Of a stretch of 64,000 nt of DNA, positions 54,904-64,000 are shown piece by piece. The notes beneath the pieces were generated by a model. That model was not told the origin of the DNA, searched no databases, and worked only from the letters and a program-made list of their open reading frames with translations. The stretch's first letter is position 1, and each line of letters opens with the position of its first letter. The position numbers and the translations under genes are program-made. This stretch comes from Russula earlei (Eukaryota > Basidiomycota > Agaricomycetes > Russulales > Russulaceae). Location of the stretch: the NCBI GenBank assembly GCA_025769875.1, contig JAGFNK010000006.1:124001-188000 (forward strand). The letters are read 5' to 3'.

Positions 54904-55725
54904 TTACCGGCTCTGGCCGGCTCCGACGAGGACGGTACGAGATTCGAGTTCGAGGGCGTGATGGCCCTGCTGTGCGGCAGACAGATTCAGATTGAAGGGC
55001 GAGTTGGGCGTCAGCCGCGCGGCTTGGGCGAAGAAGGACGGTGCCGTTTGGGCGAGGGGGGAGGGACAGGGGGCTGTCTGTACGGCGGCGAGGTCAAAAG
55101 GGTTTGCATTTGCAAAGTGAGAGGGCGGGGCCGATTGGACCGGCGTGGCGTCGTAGAACGTGGAAGAACCAAGGGACGGAGACAGCGCGGAGGAAAATGG
55201 CTGATGTTGGTCGTGATGCTGTGGGTATGGCTGTCCCGCTGTCGTCGTGGGACGGTATTTTGACGGCGGCTGTTGTTGTTGTCGCTGTGGTTGCGCGTGC
55301 GCGTTCAAGGAGGAGGTCCTCTACGGCCTGTTCGTCGTCCTCCTCCATCTCAGCATCCATATCGCAGCTGCGAAGTGCGGCGGGGGCCACGTAGGTGTTG
55401 GTGCTTTGGCCCCTGTATCGAGTGGCATCGTCCCATTCCCAATGAAAGGCCGCGGTTGTGGTGGGGGTATTGCACGGCTGAGCGAGGCTGTTGCGGCGGG
55501 TGACGCAGTGGACGCCAGACTGAGTTTGAGAGGGATAGTAAATCACTTTCGCGAGTTGGGACTGGGGGGGGGGGGACGGAATAAAAACACGGATTGTCAA
55601 CAATAAAGTCCCACCCCCTAGGGAGAAGGGCGAAGGGATACCTGGAGCGTGGCGAGATCCATAGCCTCCTGGGATACATGGCTAGCAGAGAAGGAGGAGA
55701 CGAGATCGTCGATGGAGATGCTCAT
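54904..55725 (-). CDS. Q/P-rich protein of unknown function
   Basis: I do not recognise this gene. The start at 55,723-55,725 gives MSISIDDLVSSFSASHVSQE and AMDLATLQ, then a GTATCC intron ending in a C-tract and CAG. The next exon has SQLAKVIYYPSQTQSGVHCV and AAFHWEWDDATRYRGQ, then MDAEMEEDDEQAVEDLLLER. The last block, in a different frame, is Q/P/S-rich: AQPQRQQQQPPSKYRP, PFSSALSPSLGSSTFYD and ANPFDLAAVQTAP, ending VLVGAGQSR at 54,904. The frame change near 55,300 needs an intron I could not fix, or is a frameshift. Low-complexity, acidic-then-Q-rich composition suggests a nuclear regulatory protein, but that is only inference. Confidence 0.5.
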
Positions 55726-56656
55726 GGGAAAGTTAGGGAGGAGGGAGAGATGGAGAGGGGAGAGAGGGGTGCGGGGAAGGGCAAGGGTTTAATAGACGAG
55801 CGAGGTTGTCTCTGCTGGCTGTGCTGCTGCATACTCCGCATCCCCGGTTCACGGTTTTACCCTCGCCCATCTCATCTCACATCCGTCAGAGTCAATCACC
55901 CCTGCCACCTACCACTCAGGCCACTCCATGTTCAATCTTTGATATCCTGGACTTCGCCGTGGATCCCTGCGTAAGCTCTGCCAGAGAGATTCCCTTTGGG
56001 AAGACGCGGCGCAACATCCGACACCTCACACGCACACACCGCAACGCACAACCGTTCACTGCCTCTTCCCCGCATGCGAGAGTGGACTTGACGCATGGAT
56101 GCAGGGCGTTGTGCGCACTGATGTCGAGTGTCCCTCAATTTGACTGTATGTGATCGCGGGCACCTCGAACACCGCCTTGGACGTGCTCGCCGACTCGGGT
56201 CACTGGTCGCTTCTTTCCCGGGTTTTGACGCCTCGCACGAACCCTCTTAATGATTCGCCGTCCTTACGGTTCCCCGGTACGGCGCCACGAAAACAAACAA
56301 ATCAATGATCGGCTCGTTCGGTGTACGGTGCGGTGCATTTGGCTCTTTGCGCGCTTCGTTTTGCGCCAACAGCCAAGCTCCCAATACACTGGCTGTTGTG
56401 TTTGTTATCTTCTCCTGGAGCTTAATCTTGTGGCACATACACAGCCCCGGGGGGGGGACTGACGACGCCACTCTTGCCACACCCTTCGTCTTTACACGGC
56501 AGTCATTCCTGGCTATCCATCTTGTTGTGCGATTACAACGCCCATGGGGAAACGAACCCCCGTCGTTTTAGTTTTATTACATCACATCACCATACAGGCG
56601 CTGTGCCGTCCAACACATCCTAACTTTGAACGTGATTCTCGATCGAGCGCGCGTTC
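55726..56656. other. Intergenic, nothing certain
   Basis: Between the divergent Q/P-rich gene start and the end of the NCBP3-like gene. Plus-strand open frames at 55,594-56,153 and 56,250-56,570 have no recognisable domains. Confidence 0.4.
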
Positions 56657-57887
56657 TCATTCTCGTTCATTCAAGAACGCGTCCAGCTCGTCGTCCAGTT
56701 CCTGCTGGCTCTTCTTCGGCCTTCCATGTCGACTGCGTATCTCCCCGTTCTCGTTCCAGGCTCCCCTCCGCCCCGGTTCCCAGCCGCCATCTCCCGCTGG
56801 CTTGCGTGGCCTGCCTGTTAATGGCCTCGGGCGCGTGGAACGAAACTCGAGACTCTTCCAAGAGTCTACATCTTCACCTTCCGTATAGTGTTCACGGATC
56901 TGCGAAGTCCGCTCCAGCAGCGACTTTCCCCTACCCATATTCTCGATGTAGTCTGCGCGCATCTTTGATGGAGGGCTCTCAGGACGAGACACCTCGTCTT
57001 GCGAGTCCTCGCGCAAGAATGCATCCAGCTCGTTGTCGAGCTCTTCTCGTCTCCGTCTCTTTTCCTCGTGTGCGTCCTCCCTCCTCGCCTCCCCCCCTGG
57101 TTGCCCGTCAACGCCGTGCTTGCGATAGAATTCGCTCCGGTTCCGGGCTCCACGTTCCTTGACGTCAGTCACCTCTGCCCACCGTAAGAGCAGAGTGCCC
57201 TTGAGACCCTCGCTCTTGCCTAGACTCGCGTCGATTCGCTCTTTGGGTGGCCAAAAAGCCATTGGGATCGATTTGGCCAGCAGAAAGCCATGCTCATCGG
57301 GTGTTTCCGACACAGTGCGCCGGAGTAGGGAAAACGCTGCCGTTGCGGCGGCCGAAGAAGAAAAGAGGAGGACGCAGGTGGTGTCATCGACCCATTCGAG
57401 TCCGAGCGGTTTTGCGTCAAAGTGTGTGACGTATTCAAAGATGAGTTTTGTAGGCAGATGCGCGATTGGTGGGCCATGTAGGAGGAGAGCGTTCGGTCGT
57501 CGGGTGCTGGCATCTGGACATGGCGTCGCGCGCATAAGGATCGCTATGATGGAGCGGACGGTGTTGAGAGCAATGATGTACCTATACTCATCTCCACCTT
57601 GTCGACCGCGTCGAGTTCCTCGTCTTGGTCGCGTTTCCTCTGATATCGTAATGAAATGTCGAGAGTCACATTAGGGGAGCTCAATAGCATTGCTGCACGC
57701 GCACCTTGCTGCCACGGGTGACGTTCGACTCTGAAAGCAGGTAGACTTTGTTGCGGTTAATCCTGTCGGCGAGTCGTGGTGGCTCTGGAGTGGCCAGAAG
57801 TTGGTCCTCATAGACGACGTCCTCATCATAGGAGAGAATAACTGGGGCCTCTTCTACGACTGTGTCATTTTCCGGGAGGATATCCAT
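56657..57887 (-). CDS. NCBP3-like RNA-binding protein with FoP/UAP56-binding-type motifs
   Basis: Predicted nuclear RNA-binding protein resembling NCBP3 (C17orf85), which acts in mRNA export. Start at 57,885-57,887 (MDILPENDTVVEEAPVILSY); an in-frame ATG at 57,918-57,920 would add 11 residues. Exon 1 ends ESNVTRGSK at GTGCGC. A middle exon reads KRDQDEELDAVDKVEMSI. Exon 3 has an RRM-like fold: RRPNALLLHGPPIAHLPTKL, FEYVTHFDAKPLGLEWVDDT and TCVLLFSSSAAATAAFSLL. The basic C-terminal part holds LDNELDAFLRED and QQELDDELDAFLNERE at the very end, which match the LDxxLDAF-type UAP56-binding motif of Aly/FoP proteins. It is divergent from THO2. Confidence 0.7.
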
Positions 57888-58032
57888 GGATGAGATGAGA
57901 GAGCGATCTTTTGTGAACACGCGCGGAGCCGCACTGCGGGCGGACCTTTTTGTACTTTCGGTTTGGTTTCACAGAGGATCCCAACACTCTCCCTCTCTCC
58001 CTCTCCTGGTGCATGTGTCCTCGCACAACTCC
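57888..58032. promoter_or_regulatory. Bidirectional promoter region of NCBP3-like gene and THO2
   Basis: 145 bp separate the two start codons (112 bp if the upstream NCBP3-like ATG is used). A shared promoter is inferred from spacing. A pyrimidine-rich run CTCTCCCTCTCTCCCTCTCC lies at about 57,990-58,009, common in basidiomycete promoters. Confidence 0.55.
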
Positions 58033-61000
58033 ATGGACGTCGTGGTGAAAACTCAAGGCTTCCTCTCCAACTGGGCCAAGTCTGGAGAGGCCGACTGGTA
58101 AGTCCTCTCAAATTCGCAACATTTGCCCTCGTGCCATGGTTCTCCACCCCACCCCTGCCAACAACAAACCCCCTCCTTTCTTAGCCGCAAATACTTGATA
58201 CAATTACACTCTACACCGGCCGACTCTAACGCTGCTGACGCTCTCGTCACCGTATATCATACCCTCCTTTCGGCCACCCTATCCCTGTGGCGACCCAAGC
58301 ATCCTCTTCCCCTTGCCGCCTTTACCGCGTTCGTGAAGAACCTGTTCCACAGTTTGCCCTCTTCGTCGCAGGATGCGCCGTCTCCGGCTGCCACTGCCCT
58401 CGGCGAGCTCCTCATCGACACCCTGTGGTCGATGGACGCGCTACTGGACGAGATCATCACCGACTTGAAAACCAACATTGCGACCCAGTCAGAAAGGGGA
58501 AACGAGAAGGACCAGGTAAACGGTCGGCCGGAAGAGTCGGATGTCGCCCTAAGCCAGGACGCGGCGACGAAGGACAAGGGGACGCTGCTCGAGGCCGTGA
58601 AAACTCTTTTGGTGCGTCCATCAATCACTCGGATAGAGTCCTAGAGAGATAGTGCCGTGGGGCTTCCCCCCCCTTCTGACCGTGGTTCGTTTGTGTAGAT
58701 CGAGGGCGTCATAAACCCTGGCCTCTGCAGAGAGCGGTTGGACATGTCACTTGTGGCGGGCTTGGGTCTCATCTTAGACAAGCCCACTATCGACAGAAAG
58801 GAGGTGCGAGCGCGAACGGGCTTGTTGTGCGTCTCGCCTTCCCCATCTTTCTACGTCAGCTCTCATGTCTATTTATCGTCGCAGCTATAAGCAAAACAAG
58901 TTCAACCTCATACGCGAGCAGTCTGAGGGTTATTCCAAGCTCGTCACTGAGGTGATCAGCGCCCTACCTCTTCCACATTCGCCTGCCACTGGTTTTCCTC
59001 TGGAGCCGTCCTCCGTCTTTCCGGAACGCGTTCAGCCTATATGGAATCGCATCGTCAGTCTCATCGGATACTTTGACCTGGACCCTAACAGGGCCCTTGA
59101 TGTCATCGTTGACCTATTCTCCGCGTACCTCATGACAAACTGGAGCTTCTTCCTCGTACTGTTCAGCCTGTCGCCTTGGAAGGGTCAGTGTGAGAGTCTG
59201 ACATGGATCCATGAAGACAAGGGCGAACCGATGAAAGAGGAAACCAGTTCGTCAAAGTTCAAAGGGAAGGGTTTGGATGAGATTTTACACATGGCTGAGA
59301 GTACGGGTCTGTCGAACACCCCCCCTCCTCAATCTGCGCCTCGCGTCATGACACAGGTTCTCGGCTTCAAATTCCGTCACTATCAGGTTAGTGGCCAGTA
59401 CACATAATGCAAGTAGCTGTTCTCAAAGTGCGATTAGTCGGCCGACGTCACAGAGACAACGCCTCGCCAACTTTATCTCGCCGCCGCCCTCCTCATCCGA
59501 CAAGACTTCATCACCGTCGATGACCTTTATCCCCATCTCTCCCCGACGGATGACGAGTTGGAAACCAAAGGATACAAGGCCTATATAGCTTCCATCGATG
59601 CGCGTATCGAGAATGCCAGAATATCTCAACTTGCTTTGGCTGCTCCTCTGGAATCCTCCACTCAAACAAACTCCTCTACCCGCGTCGCCCCCCCGCCCCC
59701 AGAGGCAAAAAAGTCATCGCCTCCTAGCCCAACAACAGAACCCAAAGAGCCCCCCAACCAAAAAGTTGGTTTGCTGGTCGCCCTTCTCTCCGTGGGGGCT
59801 CTCCGACCTGCCCTCGCGCTTCTTACGAAGTTCCCTTGGTTGGTCGATGCCTATCCAGAAATCGCGGATCTGCTCATCCGCGTCATGAAACACTCGCTTG
59901 CGGCGTTGTATGACCAACATTTGGTCACGAAACCGCGTAACCCGTCTAATGTCCAGCCCCGTGCACGCTGGAGCGCTACCGGCGTGGTTCCTGCTCCTGC
60001 GCGCAAGCCCATGCTGACGATGTACGCACCGACTCCACCGGGCACAAGTACTGCAGACTTTGTCTACTTCTTCCCATTCTGGGCGGAACGCGTACCCATA
60101 TGTACCACACTGGACGACCTGATAGACGTCATTGACCCATTGATGGCGTTCGTGGGGCTTCACGTGTCTCGGGATCCCCTATTCCTGACAAAATTCGCGA
60201 GGTTGGGGAGGTTGCATATGGCGTCGACAGTGCGTCGACTACTTCTGGTTCCTTCTTGAACACTCTTCCCCTGACTGGTTGCCAGCTCGAAACCGACCCG
60301 GCAACGAAGAAACCCGTTGGTATGCCCGACTTTGACCACCCAATCTCCAAGTTTTGGCACAAGGTCCTCCGCGTCTACTTCCTTCCCGCTCTCCCTCTCA
60401 TCCGCGGCAACGCGGTGTGCACGGTCGAGATCTGGAACGTGATCCGCCAGTTCGAAACGACGGTGCGCTGGAAATTGTATGGTGAATGGAAAACGCGGAC
60501 GTACACTACACATCCCGAGTTACGCGTGCGCGCTGTGCAGGTGGACCGCGAGTCCAAAGGCGTCCTGCGGCGCTTGTCCCATAACACCATCGACACGCTC
60601 AGTGGAACGGTCGCAAAGATCGCGCACAGCAACCCGTGCATCTTTTTCACCAATGCGGTCAACCAAATCATGGCGTATGACAATCTGGCGAGCGTCGTGG
60701 TACAGGCACTGAGGTATGCGACGAACATGGGTTTTGATGTTCTTGTGTACATCATCCTGGATGCTCTGGCGAATCCTCACAAGGAACGAGTCAAGGACGA
60801 TGGCGTGAACACTTCTGACTGGTTACAGAGTGCGTTGAAATTCTATCCTCCATTTCTTGCCACTTGACGACAACTCCACTGATAGGTCTTGCCTCCTTTA
60901 CTGGGATGCTGTTCCGGCGCTACTCCGCTGACCTCACGCCTCTACTCAAGTACATCGTACATCAGCTCTACGCGGGACAGACGACCGAGATCGTAGTCCT

Positions 61001-64000
61001 GCGCGAGCTCATCTGGAAGATGGCAGGCATCGAGCCGTTACCGAGCCTTTCTGAGACACAGATCGCTGCCATGGCTGGCGGACCTACTCTGAGGATCGAG
61101 GCAGTTGCTTCTTCAGCACGTGGTGCACGGCTCGACCCTGGTGATGCTGTGCTCAAAGGTCCACAGCGTCTCGGAAAAGCTCTGTTAGAGTCGCAGCTCG
61201 CGCTCCCCTTGCTCGTACAGGTCGCACAGCAGAGACAATCAGCCGTGTACAAGATTCCTGACGCGCATCTAAAGTCCCTTGCTAGCTTATACGACGCTGT
61301 AAGCCGGCTCGTATACGCCCCATTGCGAATGACATTGTATTGACGAGCTTGGACAGACTCACGGCGTTTTGCTTCAATATCTTGAGCTGCTGACGTCGCC
61401 AGCTGTTATTCAATCTCAAGATTATGCACAAAAGGTCGTGCCGACCCTCGCCGAGCTCGCCGAGAAGTATGGCATTTGCCCGCCAATTTGTATGCAGATC
61501 ATTCGGCCCATATTGCAGTCCAGTCTATTGGCCAATGCGATGGCTGCAGAGGAGCAGGAGCGCATTGCCAACGAGGAGGCGGAAAAGCGGCTCAAGGCAG
61601 CCCTTGCTGCGAAGAGAGACCCGAGCATTGCTCACTCGCGCATCGCGTCGCCTGCGGTCGGGGACACTGGCTCGTCTGAGGCACCCACGACAGTAGAGCC
61701 GAAGCCAAGCACTCAGGAGGTTAAACAGTCGGAAGATGTCGTTATGGAAAATGGGGATTCCCAGGTACCACCCGTCTCCCCTGTTCCTGAGGTAGGTTGA
61801 TCTCATCCCGCTTGGCGCCTGCCTCTTATTGGTTTCTCTTTCAGAATCCCTGGGTCCCCGAGATCAGGGCGTTGTTTGACGACGTGAAGAAGGTGGCACC
61901 CAAGGCGGCGTACGATATTATCGGGTCAGTCCCTTGTTGACCGTCGCCAAAGTGAAGTCATCAATTGCTCATATCTGTCTAGGCCGGGATTCTACCTCAC
62001 CTTCTGGCAACTGTCAACGTACGACCTCGCTCCGCCCGCAGCTAGGTACGAGGAGGAAGGCGCCGCCCTGCGCACGCTCAGCCGCCAGGAGGATTCCAAG
62101 TACACTATGGCGGACCGCTCTTCTGACAGGATGAAGCGTCAGAGCGCGCAGGCCCACCGGGCGAAGCGAGACCGATACGCGCAGTTCGCGCAGACGCTCG
62201 CGCAGGAGCTCAAGACCCAGGCGGCATCACGTCGGTTCACTATCAAGCGGTTATCGAAGGAAAAGGCACACTGGTTCTCGCACGGTCCGAAGGCAGCGGC
62301 GTTGGCGTCCGCTATCATCGAACATTGCATCCAGCCGCGTTGCTTGCTGTCGCCGATGGATGCCGACTACTGCGCTCAGGTCATCAAGGCTATTCACATC
62401 ATGGGCACACCTGGCTTCAGCACATTGATGGTATATGACAGGGTAAGTCGGATGAATTTCGTTTTTTTGTATGCTTCCAGTTCATGTTGTTCTGACTTCT
62501 GTGTCTATCTGGGTCAGCTTCTCGGGGATCACATCAAAGTCGTGGTTTTCTCGTGCAGCGAATACGAAGCCAAGAACTACGGTTTGTGACTTGTTTTCTA
62601 CTGACGATTCATAATGCCATTCTCACATTTCCCTGCTTTCCATAGGGCGGTTCCTGCTCGGGATCCTCACCGACTTGTACAAGTGGTTCTCAGATGAGGC
62701 CCTGTACGAACAGGACAACCGGAGCAAAGTTGGCGGGAAGGTCCACTACCTGCCTGGGTTCCAGCAGTCCTTGTCACCAAAGTTTCCGGTAGAGAAGACG
62801 TCTCTTTTGGCGTGGCACAACTTTCAACAGGTATTAAGAAAATGGCATCGAAAGCTGTTCAAAGTGAGCCTTCGTGTTTGAACTTGTTGCCGAGCTCAGT
62901 AACAGGGCTAACCTAATTGTTAACAGTCGTTAGCTGATTCCATCAAGACGAATGAGTTTATGCACGTCTACAATGCCATCATTGTCCTCAAGGAGATACT
63001 GCCCGTCTTCCCACTGTCGGCTGTAATTGATCTGACTGGCCCGCCATTGAATCAAGTAATCGAAACGTTCATAGAGAAGGAAGAGCGGGGCGATCTGAAG
63101 ATTCTAGCGAGGGCGTACGTCGCTTCTGCGATTCTAACTTTGTACGTCCACTGATCTCGCACGTTTCAGGTATCATGCCAGTCTTAAGAAGCGAGAACAT
63201 CTCTGGGCTGCTGCCAATGGCTCCTCCAAGGTGAGAACTTGCGGAACGTTGGGAATGAGATGCGTGCCTTATTTTGAATCACACCAGAAGGGCGCAGCAC
63301 CTTCTCCCCGGCCATCTACACCGGTCTCTGCACAACCATTGGGTGATAAGAAGAAAGCTGCCGAATCAGCCTCGACGCCTCCAGAGAGATCCACGCCATC
63401 GGCGTCTCGTGGCCACACCCAGCCTCCGAATGGTGCTGAAAAACTGAGCGTACCGTCATTGGCAAAGGCCCCCGTCGAAAGGTTCGCAATTAAATCGCAG
63501 GCATTCGTTTCCGTTGTGCTGATTCTTTTCAAACAGCGCTCCTCGTCCAGAAGTTGTAAGACGAGTGCGCATAGAGCCAAGAGGAGATACGCCAGGACGA
63601 TCGATCGCCAATGGGAACGGCGATGACTCGAAATCGCAACCCATGGAGGTCGACTCGCCAGCGGTCACATCAAGCAAGCAAGACGACGTCACAGATGGCC
63701 GTCATCTCTCGCCGGTTCTTGGGCACCGCGCAGACGCATCTGTTAGCACTTTCCACAAGACCGCCTTACTCCAAACCAGAGAAGGGCCGCCAACACCGCT
63801 TCCAAACTCTGTTCTTTTGAACCTTCCCCCCACGAAACAACCGCCACACTCGCCACGTGGCCACCGAGTTGCGGAGGAACGGCCGTCACGGTCTGACGCT
63901 GCACCGATGCCACCGCCGAGTGCACCAAGCCAGACTGCTTCTGCCCAAGAACTACGCGAAACGGCTAGGCAATCCATACGCAGGAACGATGAACAGGCAG
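58033..64000 (+). CDS. THO2: THO complex subunit 2 (truncated by window end)
   Basis: Largest THO/TREX subunit, coupling Pol II transcription to mRNP assembly and export. Exons I could join: 58,033-58,097 (MDVVVKTQGFLSNWAKSGEA), 58,185-58,611, 58,699-58,826, 58,885-59,386, 59,438-60,229, 60,286-60,829, 60,886-61,310, 61,357-61,791, 61,845-61,924, 61,983-62,442, 62,518-62,581, 62,646-62,863, 62,927-63,114, 63,170-63,230 and 63,288 onward. Family motifs: FYKQNKFNLIREQSEGYSKL, LKYIVHQLYAGQTTEIVVLR, FYLTFWQLSTYDL, FSRCxxS-like CLLSPMDADYCAQVIK and EFMHVYNAIIVLKEILPVFP. After 63,230 the protein becomes S/P/K-rich and disordered, as in other THO2 tails. The frame after about 63,535 (APRPEVVRRVRIEPRG and later QELRETARQSI) is open to the last base, with no stop seen. 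Confidence 0.95.

Overview
The window looks like a gene-dense piece of a filamentous basidiomycete (Agaricomycete-type) nuclear genome. Genes are split by many short introns (about 50-110 bp, GT-AG), intergenic gaps are small, and the conserved proteins are eukaryotic: proteasome alpha-2, 1-Cys peroxiredoxin, Ssu72 phosphatase, WDR89, a mitochondrial MnmE/Mss1 GTPase, calcineurin B, an NCBP3-like RNA-binding protein and THO2. Fungal repeat families are abundant (hAT, PIF/Harbinger, Ty1/copia, solo LTRs). The species cannot be named from the sequence.

Layout. 1-4.3 kb: three housekeeping genes in tandem on the minus strand (proteasome alpha-2, peroxiredoxin, SSU72). 4.7-7.0 and 15.9-18.2 kb: a diverged segmental duplication, each copy carrying a small predicted four-helix (MARVEL-like) membrane protein gene. 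Between the copies lies a repeat nest with a frameshifted APH-like kinase, inverted LTR pieces, a dead copia pol and a DUF6532-like relic. 19.5-20.3 kb: one unrecognised single-pass membrane ORF. 20.7-34.85 kb: a dense nest of transposons. It holds a complete hAT element with an 8-bp target duplication, four solo LTRs with perfect 5-bp target duplications, a decayed Harbinger transposase, a second hAT, a Myb/SANT relic and a MITE.

34.86-50.2 kb: the most unusual part. A module of WDR89, the MSS1 GTPase gene and an HNH-domain gene has been copied and inverted into a palindrome with about 4-kb arms. An HNH gene sits at the centre. Inner arms are almost identical and carry two complete WDR89 genes; outer arms carry dead MSS1 copies, one cut by a 3.35-kb Harbinger element. 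Smaller fold-backs and inversions occur in the same locus. 50.5-52.8 kb: the third, best preserved MSS1 copy, divergent from calcineurin B (52.9-54.1 kb).

54.9-64 kb: a Q/P-rich unknown gene, then an NCBP3-like gene with UAP56-binding-type motifs, divergent from THO2, which runs off the window end. The last two are both expected to act in nuclear mRNA export (TREX).
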